Assembly: GCF_001442615.1 (NCBI RefSeq)
Contig: NZ_LMXN01000011.1
Location: forward strand, 1-64,000
Length of the DNA: 64,000 bases
Reading direction: 5' to 3'
Source: Algoriphagus resistens
Lineage (GTDB): Bacteria > Bacteroidota > Bacteroidia > Cytophagales > Cyclobacteriaceae
Made by a program: the position numbers and the translations under genes. The notes beneath the pieces were generated by a model that was given only the letters and a program-made list of their open reading frames with translations, did no database searches and was not told the DNA's origin. Below, piece after piece: positions 16,293 to 25,791 of this stretch. Position 1 is the stretch's first letter; each line of letters starts with the position of its first letter.

Positions 16293-16973
16293 TTACTTTA
16301 CAACTTTTGAACTCTTTGATTCTTTAATCCTGAACAGGTACGCTAAAGTAAACTCTAAGTTAGTAGAGCTCATGTCAAAAATACGTTCTTGCCCCTCAGG
16401 GTTGGTGAAATCATAAGCAAACCGCACTTCTCCTGCTAAGGTACTTTTGCCAAAAAGCTTTGAAATTCCTGCACCGGCAGTGAGGCCATACATTATTTTT
16501 CGAGGATTATCACCGGCTCCTCCATAAGTCGGGATTTCAGCAGGAGTTGTATCTGAAAATTCCCGCGTGATATCTTTAGCCTGAAGCATATAGCCTAGAT
16601 GTGGTCCCAATTTGATCTGAAACCTTCCGGATCTTCCCAGAAAAAAACTTGATAAAATCGGTACCTTCAGGTAGTCAAACTGCGTTTCATTAGTTCTGAC
16701 CGGATCGGATTCTTCTTCGGTTTGCGAAAAACCAAGTCTGAGAAATTGAAGGTTGACTTCGATTCCTGCATTTTTGGCATTAAAATGCTCAAAAACCAAG
16801 GCAAAAGTTGGAGCCCCAATCCCATCTACAGAAGTGCCCCGGTTGCTTGGGGAAGGTCGATAAGAATAGCTAGAGGTTGCATAGCCACCACGGATTCCGA
16901 CACTGGTCTGAGCCAAAGTTGCAAAAGATATCAGAATGAAAATAACCGTGAGGAAAACTCTGTTCATATCCAA
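16293..16973 (-). CDS. Outer-membrane beta-barrel (PorT-like) protein
   Basis: 226 residues. The signal peptide is MDMNRVFLTVIFILISFATLAQ and the mature part begins SVGIRGGYATSSYSY, typical of eight-strand Bacteroidota barrels annotated as porin family or PorT. The final strand reads NLEFTLAYLFRIK. The gene is 90 nt downstream of the ECF sigma start and is read in the same direction away from it, so it is upstream of that operon. The substrate is unknown. Confidence 0.75.
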   Translation of the reverse strand: MDMNRVFLTVIFILISFATLAQTSVGIRGGYATSSYSYRPSPSNRGTSVDGIGAPTFALVFEHFNAKNAGIEVNLQFLRLGFSQTEEESDPVRTNETQFDYLKVPILSSFFLGRSGRFQIKLGPHLGYMLQAKDITREFSDTTPAEIPTYGGAGDNPRKIMYGLTAGAGISKLFGKSTLAGEVRFAYDFTNPEGQERIFDMSSTNLEFTLAYLFRIKESKSSKVVK

Positions 16974-17094
16974 AAGTAACTATTTCCCAATTTTCTCGAG
17001 GGGTTTTAATGATTTAATAGGTGTATCAAAAAAGAAGGTGTAGCTATGCTACGCAAAGAGCTCCACAAGGGAGCTCTAGTTTACTTGCCCGGCT

Positions 17095-17298
17095 TTAGGA
17101 CTCCTTTTCCTTTTCATCAGATTTCAAATCGTCTCTGTCCTTCAGTTTTTTGTCCTCTACGTTCTTATTGAGAAACTCGTTGATTTTATCAATAGAAAAG
17201 GAAGAGGAAATCTCACCAAAGGAATTGATATCCATTTTGAAACCACTTAAGTCTTCGTGAACTTTCGGGTCTTCGTTTTTCTTTTTCTTCTTTGTCAT
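17095..17298 (-). CDS. Small highly charged protein downstream of gltX
   Basis: 67 residues, rich in Lys, Asp and Glu at both ends, with a central hydrophobic-polar block (GFKMDINSFGEISSSFSIDKINEFLN). It has no signal peptide or membrane segment. It follows gltX by 11 nt on the same strand and is probably cotranscribed. I do not recognise a named family. The tight spacing and a start directly followed by a lysine run support a real gene. Confidence 0.65.
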   Translation of the reverse strand: MTKKKKKNEDPKVHEDLSGFKMDINSFGEISSSFSIDKINEFLNKNVEDKKLKDRDDLKSDEKEKES

Positions 17299-17309
17299 AG
17301 CTTGTGTTT

Positions 17310-18851
17310 TTAGCCGATCACTTCTAATGTGGCTAACGCAAATCTAATTCGTTTGGCCACTTCTTCAGTTCCTAAAATAGCAAAAATCTCCATCAAATCC
17401 GGTCCGGCACCTACACCGGTTACGGCCAGGCGTACCGCTTGCATTACTTTTCCCAATTTGATTTCCTTAGCTTCAGCCGCTTGTCCTAGCATGCTTTTAG
17501 CCGTATCTGCATCGAATATAGTGCCATTGAATGCTTCTAGGTCTTCTGCATAAGCGGTCAGCAGGGACACTGCGTCAGTGTTCCACTTTTTGGAAGCTAT
17601 ATCCTGATCAAATTCCGCAGGAGCAATGACTACAAACTTGCATCCTTGCCAGATTTCAGACGGGAAAGTGACGCGACCCTTCATTAAGGAAGCTATAGCC
17701 TCGGCTGTTTCAGGTAAGATTGTAATATTTTCTGCAGTGGCATCAACAACAACGTAAGTGGCAAGTTCTGCATTTGACTTTTCACGCAGGTATTGCTCGT
17801 TGAACCATTTTGCCTTGGCAATATCAAACTTAGTTCCAGCCTTCCCTATTCGTTCCACAGAGAATGCATCGACCAGTTCCTCCAATGAGAAGATCTCCCG
17901 CTCGCCTCCAGGGTTCCAGCCCAAGAATGCCAAAAAATTCAAAAATGCATCAGAGAAATAGCCTTGCTCACGGAAACCCGCTGCCTTTTCGCCGGTTTCC
18001 TTGTTTTCCCAATTCAATGGGAAAACTGGGAAGCCTAATTTATCACCGTCACGTTTGGAAAGTTTCCCATTCCCATCGGGCTTCAGAAGTAAAGGCAGAT
18101 GGGCAAACTCAGGCATGGTGTCAGTCCAGCCAAAAAACTTGTATAGCAATACGTGCAAAGGTGCCGAAGGAAGCCATTCTTCTCCCCGGATCACGTGCGT
18201 GATATTCATTAGATGATCATCCACGATATTTGCCAAATGATAGGTAGGCATGCCGTCAGACTTCATCAGTACTTTATCGTCAAGTGTGGAGGAATGCACC
18301 ATTACCCAGCCCCGGATCATATCGTTCAGACGAACTTCTTCTTTACGCGGGATTTTGACCCGGATTACATAGGGCTCACCAGAGGCCAACCTTGCCTTCA
18401 CTTCATCTTCTGGAAGCGTCAATGAGTTTTTCATCTGTGTTCTGGTGATGCTGTTGTATTGCGGCTGAACCACCCGTGCAGCTGTCAGTCGCTCACGCAT
18501 GTCCTCCAGTTCCCCCGGGGTATCAAACGCATAATACGCATGTCCGGCTTCCACTAAATCAAGTGCATATTGCATGTAGCTAGTCTTGCGCTCAGACTGT
18601 CGATAAGGGGCACTGTCGCCGGGTTTCCAAGGGCTTTCATCAGGAGAAATACCCAGCCATTCCAGAGACTCCTTGATGTAATCCTCGGCTCCGGGTACAA
18701 AACGGTTCTGATCTGTGTCTTCGATTCTTAGAAGAAACTTACCGCCCATTTTGCGGGCAAAAAGGTAATTATAAAGTGCGGTTCTTACCCCGCCGATATG
18801 TAATGGCCCCGTGGGCGATGGAGCAAATCTTACGCGAACTTCTTTACTCAT
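17310..18851 (-). CDS. gltX: Glutamyl-tRNA synthetase
   Basis: 513 residues from ATG 18851. This start is chosen because the protein then opens directly with SKEVRVRFAPSPTGPLHIGG and because a longer frame to 18920 would run into the promoter box at 18918-18925. The class I motifs are HIGG (residues 18-21) and KLSKR (near 260). It charges tRNA-Glu with glutamate, and depending on the organism also tRNA-Gln. No discriminating residue was checked. It is divergent from mfd. Confidence 0.95.
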   Translation of the reverse strand: MSKEVRVRFAPSPTGPLHIGGVRTALYNYLFARKMGGKFLLRIEDTDQNRFVPGAEDYIKESLEWLGISPDESPWKPGDSAPYRQSERKTSYMQYALDLVEAGHAYYAFDTPGELEDMRERLTAARVVQPQYNSITRTQMKNSLTLPEDEVKARLASGEPYVIRVKIPRKEEVRLNDMIRGWVMVHSSTLDDKVLMKSDGMPTYHLANIVDDHLMNITHVIRGEEWLPSAPLHVLLYKFFGWTDTMPEFAHLPLLLKPDGNGKLSKRDGDKLGFPVFPLNWENKETGEKAAGFREQGYFSDAFLNFLAFLGWNPGGEREIFSLEELVDAFSVERIGKAGTKFDIAKAKWFNEQYLREKSNAELATYVVVDATAENITILPETAEAIASLMKGRVTFPSEIWQGCKFVVIAPAEFDQDIASKKWNTDAVSLLTAYAEDLEAFNGTIFDADTAKSMLGQAAEAKEIKLGKVMQAVRLAVTGVGAGPDLMEIFAILGTEEVAKRIRFALATLEVIG

Positions 18852-18917
18852 GGATTTCTGTGTCAACACCCCTGCCAGTAAAGCTGAGGGTTTGTTTTTA
18901 TTTTTATGATCAGGCTG

Positions 18918-18925
18918 CAAAGATA
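18918..18925 (-). promoter_or_regulatory. Promoter -7 box of gltX
   Basis: TATCTTTG on the minus strand, followed by CA, is an exact TAnnTTTG box 66 nt before the gltX ATG. A -33 TTTG at the right distance is not obvious. The remaining 365 bp between gltX and mfd hold this box and the mfd box and nothing else that I recognise. Confidence 0.55.
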
Positions 18926-19175
18926 GGAAATTGTGATGGATGCGGATGGATTCTGCTAGCTTACTCAGCGAAAAAGGCAGATCCTGATATCTTTAATCTT
19001 TCTCTTTTTCCAGTTTGCGTATTCATTTTTTAGCCCATGGTTAAAAAAATGAATAGCTACACTAGAGGGAAAGTCAATAGAAACGCCGTCAATTGATTCT
19101 GAACTCTTATCGTCTCCCTGTGTTTATTAGCAGGGAAAAGTAGCTAGAAGTCAATCATTGGAATTCATAAAGCAC

Positions 19176-19183
19176 TAACTTTG
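19176..19183 (+). promoter_or_regulatory. Promoter -7 box of mfd
   Basis: TAACTTTG matches TAnnTTTG exactly and lies 33 nt before the TTG start of mfd. An upstream TTG (19159-19161) is closer than usual for a -33 element. Confidence 0.5.
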
Positions 19184-19216
19184 TCCCACCAACCTAAGTA
19201 TTAAAACCACACGCTT

Positions 19217-22200
19217 TTGGATCGCCAGGATTTTCTTTCCATTTACCAATCAGACCCTATTTTTCAGACCATCGCCCATGAGATTTCAAGTGGTGATAAG
19301 CGCACACACCAGATTAAGGGCTTATCCGGAAGCTTGGATATGGTACTGTTCGCTTCCATTTACCAGTCAAAAGGCGGGTTTCACCTCATTGTGGCTCAGG
19401 ACAAAGAGGAGGCTGCCTATTTAAATTCTGATATTCAAAACCTGCTGAACACTGAGGAGCACATGATCTTCCCGTCCAGTTTCAAGCGGGCATATCAGTA
19501 TGAGGAAATTGATAATGCCAATGTCCTCATGCGGTCGGAGATTCTAAATCTAGTGCTGGAAGAAAAAGGGAAATCCCGCATTATAATTACCTATCCTGAG
19601 GCCATTTATGAGCGGGTGATCAACAAGCGCTCTCTTCAGGAGAATACCTTTTCGGCCAAAGTAGGAGAGCAAGTAGACATGGAATTTGTGTCGGAAATCC
19701 TGGCTAGCTATGATTTTGAGCGTACTGACTTCGTCTATGAACCAGGACAATTTGCCATTCGTGGTGGGATTTTGGATGTTTTTTCGTTTTCAAATGAGCA
19801 CCCTTACAGGCTGGAACTTTTTGGCAAAGAGATAGAGAGCATACGGACCTTTGATCCAGAGACACAACTATCTATTGTCAGTGTGGACCAAATCGCACTG
19901 ATCCCAAATGTGCAGACCAAACTGCTTCAAGAAGTAAGACAGTCATTTTTGGGTTTTCTTCCTGAGCATACAATAGTCTGGATCAAAGATTATCAACTGA
20001 CTTTGGACGTGATGGACGAGTGCTTTCACAAAGCTTCTCTTGCGTTTGACCAGATTGCCAAAAAAACGAATAACACAAAGACAGTCCTTAGTCCTGAGGA
20101 TTTATTTGATAAGGGAGTTGATTTTGCGACGTCGTCAGCCAATTTCTCAAGAGTAGAATTTGGGAAGCAGTTTTATTTGAAAAATGCCAGACAAACCACG
20201 TGGGAATCGCAGCCACAGGCTTCTTTCAATAAAAACTTTGATTTACTGGTAGCCCAGCTTTCGGAGAATGAAAAGAAAGGATTTGTCAACGTATTGACTG
20301 CCGAAAATGCCAAGCAAATCGATAGACTTCTCGGGATTTTCAGAGAATTGGACCCGACGCTTCAAGTGCAATCCATGCTCCTCGGTCTGAGGGAAGGATT
20401 TGATGACAAGCAATCAAAAATTGCATGCTTCACAGACCATCAGCTTTTTGAGCGCTTTCACCGTTACAAGACCCGGGATAAAGCCAGCAAATCCAAAGCG
20501 CTGACAATAAAAGAATTGAAAGCATTGCACCCTGGGGATTACATCGTCCATGTGGATTATGGGGTAGGCAGATTTGCAGGGCTTGAAAAAGTAGATGTGG
20601 CCGGCAAAATGCAAGAAGCGGTTCGATTGATCTTTAGAGATGATGATTTGCTTTATGTGAACATCCACTCCCTGCATAAAATCTCCAAGTTTTCTGGGCA
20701 AGAAGGCACCGTTCCTTCCATGTCCAAACTCGGGTCACCGGACTGGGAAAACAAAAAATCCAGAGCAAAGAAGCAGGTTAAGGATATTGCTAAGGATTTG
20801 ATCGCGCTTTATGCGAAGAGAAGATCAGCAAAAGGCTTTGCCTTCAATCCAGATTCTGTACTGCAGATTGAGCTGGAATCGTCCTTCATCTATGAAGATA
20901 CACCAGATCAAGCTGTCGCAACGCAAGATGTGAAATCGGATATGGAAAAGTCCTATCCTATGGATCGCTTGGTCTGCGGGGATGTGGGATTTGGCAAAAC
21001 CGAGGTAGCCATCCGGGCGGCTTTCAAAGCTGTGAATGACAGAAAGCAAGTGGCTGTGTTGGTTCCTACGACCATTCTGGCTATGCAGCATTTTCAAACT
21101 TTCAGCGAGCGCCTGGAAAATTTTCCTGTGAAAATTGAATACATCAACCGCTTTCGTACTGCAAAGGAAATAAAGGAAATTATATCCCAGGTGAAAACCG
21201 GAGAGATTGACATCCTTGTTGGAACCCATAAAATTGTCAATAAGGAAATTGTTTTCAAGGACTTAGGGCTTTTGGTGATAGATGAGGAACAGAAATTTGG
21301 GGTGAAAGTAAAGGATCAGCTGAAAAACCTCCGTGTAAATGTAGATGTGCTGACTTTGACGGCTACTCCGATTCCAAGGACGCTGCATTTTTCCTTGATG
21401 GGGGCAAGAGATTTGTCTGTGATCGCTACACCGCCTCCTAACCGTCAGCCTGTAACTACAGAAGTTCAAACATTCCAAGAGGAGGTAATTCGGGATGCGG
21501 TTTCTTATGAATTGAGGAGAGGGGGACAGGTTTTCTTTGTGCACAATCGGGTGGGAGAGATCGATTCTATCGCCAACCTGATCATGAAGCTGGTACCCGA
21601 TGCGCGTGTAGTAGGTGCCCATGGTCAGATGGATGGGAAAAAGCTGGAAAAAGTAATGGTGGATTTTATCCATCACGAATACGATGTATTGGTGTCCACC
21701 AACATCATTGAATCAGGTCTTGACATTCCAAATGCCAATACGATTATCATCAATCGTGCGCACATGTTCGGAATGAGTGATTTACATCAGATGCGTGGCC
21801 GGGTGGGGCGTAGTAATAAAAAAGCCTTTTGCTATTTGCTTACACAGCCAATGTCTGGTTTGACAGCGGAAGCCAGAAAGCGCATGCAAACATTGGAGGA
21901 ATTCTCTGATCTGGGTGATGGATTCAAAGTAGCGATGAAAGATCTGGATATCCGGGGTGCGGGGAATCTTTTGGGAGCCGAGCAAAGTGGATTTATCACG
22001 GATTTGGGCTTTGAAATGTACCACAAAATCCTGGATGAAGCTGTCCAGGAATTGAAGGAAAATGAATTTGCAGCCTTGTTTGAAACGGATCTTGCAGAGA
22101 AAGTCAAAGTGCTTGTCCAGGATTGCACCATAGAAACAGATCTGGAACTTCTTATTCCTGAAGAATACGTGGGGAATATCAGCGAAAGATTAGGACTTTA

Positions 22201-22570
22201 TTCGAAGCTGGATACGATCAAGAATGAAGAGGAGTTGACTAAATTCTCTACGATGCTTTCGGATAGATTTGGGCCATTGCCTGCTTCGGTGACTGATTTG
22301 ATGGAAACTGTTCGTTTGAGATGGAAAGCAGAAAAGCTTGGGATAGAGAAGCTTGTGTTAAAAGGAGGGGTGATGAAATGTCATTTATTGCCCTCAACGC
22401 GTGACGATTACTATTCTTCAGATATTTTCCAGAAAGTTATGCGATTTGCCCAGATGAATAGTAAACTTTGCAAAATAAAGGAGTACAAGAATCGTTTGAT
22501 TCTTACATTATCGAGTGTTTCGACAATTTCCAAAGCCCAGACTAAGCTGAAAGAGATGGATGAAGCATGA
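19217..22570 (+). CDS. mfd: Transcription-repair coupling factor
   Basis: 1117-residue ATPase that removes RNA polymerase stalled at DNA damage and recruits UvrA. Visible in order are the UvrB-like N-terminal module (YEPGQFAIRGGILDVFSF), the RNAP-interaction domain (HPGDYIVHVDYGVGRFAGLE, near 440), the helicase motif I GDVGFGKTE (near 590), the DEEQ box (near 690), TATPIPRTLH, and the C-terminal TRCF domain. The start is an uncommon TTG: a stop codon lies 15 nt upstream in frame and the first ATG is inside the UvrB-like domain. It is divergent from gltX. Confidence 0.95.
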   Translation: MDRQDFLSIYQSDPIFQTIAHEISSGDKRTHQIKGLSGSLDMVLFASIYQSKGGFHLIVAQDKEEAAYLNSDIQNLLNTEEHMIFPSSFKRAYQYEEIDNANVLMRSEILNLVLEEKGKSRIIITYPEAIYERVINKRSLQENTFSAKVGEQVDMEFVSEILASYDFERTDFVYEPGQFAIRGGILDVFSFSNEHPYRLELFGKEIESIRTFDPETQLSIVSVDQIALIPNVQTKLLQEVRQSFLGFLPEHTIVWIKDYQLTLDVMDECFHKASLAFDQIAKKTNNTKTVLSPEDLFDKGVDFATSSANFSRVEFGKQFYLKNARQTTWESQPQASFNKNFDLLVAQLSENEKKGFVNVLTAENAKQIDRLLGIFRELDPTLQVQSMLLGLREGFDDKQSKIACFTDHQLFERFHRYKTRDKASKSKALTIKELKALHPGDYIVHVDYGVGRFAGLEKVDVAGKMQEAVRLIFRDDDLLYVNIHSLHKISKFSGQEGTVPSMSKLGSPDWENKKSRAKKQVKDIAKDLIALYAKRRSAKGFAFNPDSVLQIELESSFIYEDTPDQAVATQDVKSDMEKSYPMDRLVCGDVGFGKTEVAIRAAFKAVNDRKQVAVLVPTTILAMQHFQTFSERLENFPVKIEYINRFRTAKEIKEIISQVKTGEIDILVGTHKIVNKEIVFKDLGLLVIDEEQKFGVKVKDQLKNLRVNVDVLTLTATPIPRTLHFSLMGARDLSVIATPPPNRQPVTTEVQTFQEEVIRDAVSYELRRGGQVFFVHNRVGEIDSIANLIMKLVPDARVVGAHGQMDGKKLEKVMVDFIHHEYDVLVSTNIIESGLDIPNANTIIINRAHMFGMSDLHQMRGRVGRSNKKAFCYLLTQPMSGLTAEARKRMQTLEEFSDLGDGFKVAMKDLDIRGAGNLLGAEQSGFITDLGFEMYHKILDEAVQELKENEFAALFETDLAEKVKVLVQDCTIETDLELLIPEEYVGNISERLGLYSKLDTIKNEEELTKFSTMLSDRFGPLPASVTDLMETVRLRWKAEKLGIEKLVLKGGVMKCHLLPSTRDDYYSSDIFQKVMRFAQMNSKLCKIKEYKNRLILTLSSVSTISKAQTKLKEMDEA

Positions 22571-22746
22571 TTTTGAAATATTTTAATGGCATAAAAATTG
22601 CAGATTTGCCTATCGATTTTGTTGATTTTCTGGGATTTTGGTAATTTTTCACCAAAGGGAATCTTGGGACTTCACATGAAATCATTGGAAGTGCCTGACA
22701 TTGCATTTATATTAGCACACTGAAAAAGACCTAAAACAATACATAT

Positions 22747-23973
22747 ATGCGTCTGAGTAACAAATCATGGGGGATGTGGGTAGCAGCTTTCGCAATAGTG
22801 GGAAGCTCTATTTTAACCTCTTGTAATAAAACTCCTGGCTACGGTAGAAGAACTGCCAACAAGCCTGGCAAAAAAAGTGCTACAACTGGAGCAGAGTTTA
22901 GTTTTGACGAAAACGATTCAACCCAATTTTTTGTAGCCAAGAATGCTGAGCAAATCCCCGGTCCTAATTTGAAATTTATCCAAGGAGGAAGAGCTGTGTT
23001 GGGTTCGCAAGAAGAGGATGTGATGGCATTTCGGGATAACCAGGAAAGAACAGTAACACTTGCAAATTTTTATCTGGACGAAACAGAAGTCTCTAATAAT
23101 GATTACCGGGAGTTTCTTTTTGATATGAAGAAAAATGTGAGTGCTGATTCCCTGCTTAAGCTTGAGCCAAAGGACAATGTTTGGGCTGGCGGAGAGATGA
23201 CTTTCAACGATATGTACCAGTCCTATTATTTTAGATTTCCAGGCTTTAACTTCTATCCGGTGGCTGGTGTGTCATGGAATCAAGCTAAGGCATATTCCAA
23301 GTGGAGAACTGAATATGTGCAGGAAATAATCAGAGAAGATAGAGGAATAGACTCATCTTTTACCAAAAACCAACTTGTCGAAAGGGGAGTGGCACTTGCC
23401 GACTACAGATTGCCTACGGAAGCGGAATGGGAATACGCTGCCAAAGCTATGATCGGTACGCAATATCTGGATGAAAACCAGGAATATGGAAGGATCTACC
23501 CATGGGATGGCAGAGGAGTGAGAAATCCGTATAATGTAAAAAGAAAGGGCAAGCAAGGGGATATGCTCGCCAACTTCAAAAGAGGCAGAGGTGACTACGG
23601 CGGGATAGCTGGTAGCCAATCAAACGACGGTGATATCATTCCTACAAACGTGTATGATTATGCACCAAATGATTTTGGCCTATACAATATGGCAGGAAAC
23701 ATGAACGAATGGGTTCAGGATATTTACCGACCACTGTCATACCAAGATATGGATGACCTTAATCCAATAAGAAATTCAGGTGTAGGAGATGAAGAAGATA
23801 CTTATGGTACTTCTATGCTGACTGACGAGCTTAGAGTGTATAAAGGAGGTTCTTGGAGAGATGTTGCGTATTGGCTTGCCCCAGGTACCAGAAGATTTAT
23901 GCACCAAGATTCTGCTACCAATCACATTGGCTTCAGATGTGCAATGATCTCTATCGGAGAAAAAGGTAAGTAA
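22747..23973 (+). CDS. GldJ/GldK-like SUMF1-domain lipoprotein
   Basis: 408 residues. A lipoprotein signal ends in SSILTSC (Cys about 26). After a Gly/Lys-rich linker comes a formylglycine-generating-enzyme-like (SUMF1) domain with DETEVSNNDYREFL, YPVAGVSWNQAKAYSKWR, RLPTEAEWEYAAKA, NMAGNMNEWVQD, and the ending GGSWRD...GFRCAMI. In Bacteroidota such lipoproteins include GldJ and GldK of gliding motility and type IX secretion. The YPVxGVSWxQAxxxSxWRT block looks more like GldJ, but the gene is shorter than the Flavobacterium one and stands alone, so I give no symbol. Confidence 0.75.
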   Translation: MRLSNKSWGMWVAAFAIVGSSILTSCNKTPGYGRRTANKPGKKSATTGAEFSFDENDSTQFFVAKNAEQIPGPNLKFIQGGRAVLGSQEEDVMAFRDNQERTVTLANFYLDETEVSNNDYREFLFDMKKNVSADSLLKLEPKDNVWAGGEMTFNDMYQSYYFRFPGFNFYPVAGVSWNQAKAYSKWRTEYVQEIIREDRGIDSSFTKNQLVERGVALADYRLPTEAEWEYAAKAMIGTQYLDENQEYGRIYPWDGRGVRNPYNVKRKGKQGDMLANFKRGRGDYGGIAGSQSNDGDIIPTNVYDYAPNDFGLYNMAGNMNEWVQDIYRPLSYQDMDDLNPIRNSGVGDEEDTYGTSMLTDELRVYKGGSWRDVAYWLAPGTRRFMHQDSATNHIGFRCAMISIGEKGK

Positions 23974-23993
23974 TAACTATTCAACTCAGTGTA

Positions 23994-24026
23994 AGCCCTG
24001 TCAATATATTTTGATGGGGCTTTTTT
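23994..24026 (+). terminator. Terminator of the SUMF1 lipoprotein gene
   Basis: An 11-bp stem with two G-U pairs (AGCCCTGTCAA with TTGATGGGGCT) and a 6-nt loop are followed by six T. The group II intron fragment begins 3 nt after the T run. Confidence 0.8.
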
Positions 24027-24028
24027 AT

Positions 24029-24315
24029 GTGCGCCTAGCATGGGCGATAGCTATAGGGTGCAAGTCCCGAACCTTGCAATTAGGCAGTAAATGAATGTTA
24101 CCGGAAGAAGAGGATCAGATGCTCGAAACGAGGCTCCTTATCAAAGGAATAGGACGGAATCCGAAGCATAGTTAAGAGTGATTCTATAGAAGGAAAACTG
24201 GAAACAACTCCAAATACGCCTTTGTAGGTGCAAAAGCAAGGAACCGCCCTATTGACTGAATTGCCAAAGCAGGTCAAAGGTTGCTGAATTTCCTGTGTCA
24301 AGTATCTTCTCATGA
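24029..24315 (+). ncRNA. Truncated 5' part of a group II intron (ORF-less)
   Basis: The stretch starts GTGCGCCTAGCATGGGCGAT, the kind of 5' end seen in bacterial group II introns (GUGCG or GUGYG start, then AGCAUGGG). It continues with CTATAGGGTGCAAGTCCC, GATGCTCGAAACGAGGCTCC and GAATCCGAAGCATAGT, all typical of domain I. No reverse-transcriptase ORF is present and no domain V (GAGCCGUnnG...CGGUUC) was found before the next gene at 24390, so it is a 5' fragment. The 3' limit is approximate. Its place just behind a terminator hairpin fits group IIC introns, which target such sites. Confidence 0.65.
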
Positions 24316-24341
24316 TTTTAATGCCTTATATGTCAATGTAA

Positions 24342-24349
24342 TACGTTTG
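24342..24349 (+). promoter_or_regulatory. Candidate -7 box of the DoxX gene
   Basis: TACGTTTG fits TAnnTTTG exactly and lies 40 nt before the ATG at 24390. The -33 element is not clear. Confidence 0.4.
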
Positions 24350-24389
24350 TTTTTTTGTAACTTAATAGGACAATAAAAACCCGGATAGC

Positions 24390-24833
24390 ATGGAAACTAT
24401 AGCAAAAATTGAATCTTGGGCAGATAGGCATCATCCTCAGTGGATAGACTTCCTCCGAATAGTATTAGGGTTATTTATCCTTTACAAAGGCATTCTATTT
24501 ATTTCCAATACCAATGCTTTAATGGAGCTGATGAAAAACAAGGATCTTCAGTTCTTCAATCTCGGCTTAGCACATTATGTAGCTTTTGCCCATCTGGTAG
24601 GGGGAATTCTTATTGCTTTAGGATTGGTAACCCGGATTGCAGTTCTTTTTCAAATCCCAATTCTTTTAGTGGCGGTATTCTTTGTGAATATTGACACTGG
24701 ATTTCTTTCTGTCTCGAATAACCTGGAGTTTGAACTCTCCCTGCTTGTATTGATCTTACTCATCGTGTTCCTGATATATGGTTCAGGTAAATTCTCGCTA
24801 GACAATTATATGAAGAAACATCCCAGATGGTAG
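24390..24833 (+). CDS. DoxX family membrane protein
   Basis: 147 residues with four predicted transmembrane helices (about 20-38, 60-80, 86-102, 112-130). FLRIVLGLFILYKGILF and AHLVGGILIALGLVTRIAVLFQIP are typical DoxX segments. These small inner-membrane proteins have been linked to thiosulfate:quinone oxidoreduction in archaea and to redox stress in bacteria, but the function here is unknown. It stands alone behind the group II intron fragment. Confidence 0.8.
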   Translation: METIAKIESWADRHHPQWIDFLRIVLGLFILYKGILFISNTNALMELMKNKDLQFFNLGLAHYVAFAHLVGGILIALGLVTRIAVLFQIPILLVAVFFVNIDTGFLSVSNNLEFELSLLVLILLIVFLIYGSGKFSLDNYMKKHPRW

Positions 24834-24982
24834 CCTCATTAGTTTAACTAGTATAGAAATTTGCCAAGAATGTGACCGCTGAATAGGTTGTCTGAGTAGC
24901 AGGGAATGCTGTGTCAGATCGGTTCTTGTCTGTATACAACATCCTTGATCAATGTCTTAAGTTCGTCATATTTTGGCCGATA

Positions 24983-25585
24983 CTATTTATGTTTCATCAC
25001 CCCCGCTTTAATTGCCACCTGTAAATCATTTTCCTTTGGTGGGATAGGACAGGCGTAGCCACTTGCATAGGCACAGTAGGGATTGTAGGCCTTATTAAAA
25101 TCAAGCTCTATGATGTCTCCAACAGGAATAGCCAAAGCCATGTACCTTCCCCCTCCATAGGTTTCATGCCCATTGGTTAGATCTGTGAAAGGGAGGAAGA
25201 GGTAATCTTTGTATTTCTCCTGAGTCCTTAACTGATGACTTTGATAGATGTTCAGCTGGTATTCCTTTCCTTCCAATGTAAACGTCGCGATCCCATATAC
25301 ATCGTAGTCTTTAATTGTGTTTGCGGTAGTTTTCATTTGAAAAAGACTTTGTGCAGGAAGCTTTTCAAACTTTGCTACTACATGGTATTTTTCGTCGATG
25401 GGATAAAAATGATGCCCTTCGAACGTATTCCTTTCTTCGGTAGACAATGGAGATTTATCAGGGTTTTTGTATTCCTCATTCAGTTCATGCTGAAATGCTA
25501 AAATAGAGGCCTTATAATTCCCTTGCGCATACAGCTGTAGCGAAATTACAATATGGGTTAAAGCTATGACCAGAAATTTTTTCAT
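24983..25585 (-). CDS. DUF1684 family exported protein
   Basis: 200 residues with signal peptide MKKFLVIALTHIVISLQLYAQ. The family core is clear: a GHHFYPIDEKYHVVAKFEK block, FLPFTDLTNGHETYGGGRYM and DFNKAYNPYCAYASGYACPIPPKENDL, which contains the two or three cysteines typical of DUF1684. The function is unknown. The gene is not in an operon: the neighbours are on the other strand at 150-200 nt distance. Confidence 0.85.
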   Translation of the reverse strand: MKKFLVIALTHIVISLQLYAQGNYKASILAFQHELNEEYKNPDKSPLSTEERNTFEGHHFYPIDEKYHVVAKFEKLPAQSLFQMKTTANTIKDYDVYGIATFTLEGKEYQLNIYQSHQLRTQEKYKDYLFLPFTDLTNGHETYGGGRYMALAIPVGDIIELDFNKAYNPYCAYASGYACPIPPKENDLQVAIKAGVMKHK

Positions 25586-25791
25586 GATGGGTAAGCAGGT
25601 AGAATAAAGGGTTGGTATGTTTCCAAATAGAACTATTGGTCAGTCCGTGCAAGAGGGATCCAGTAACAATTTTAGCAAATTTTTTAGTCGCATTCAGGTT
25701 CAAGCGAAATTTTAAGCAGTTCATTTTCAATGCTTAGCCAAATCTGGTTAAATTCATAATCTGAATTTTTCACTTTTAACATCTATTTATC

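Noticed and set aside
17057..17077. Hairpin AGAGCTCC-acaag-GGAGCTCT as terminator of the gltX transcript
   Set aside because: The stem is good but no T run follows on either strand (AGTTTAC), so a terminator cannot be supported.
22681..22720. Possible sixth leader element before the SUMF1 lipoprotein gene (ATGAAATC at 22677-22684)
   Set aside because: Only the first eight bases match; the GAGCATG half and the partner arm CATGCGAGATTCCAT are absent and the distance to the start codon is wrong.
24098..24313. 71-codon minus-strand frame inside the group II intron fragment
   Set aside because: It has no family resemblance and overlaps structured intron RNA on the other strand, so it is a chance frame.
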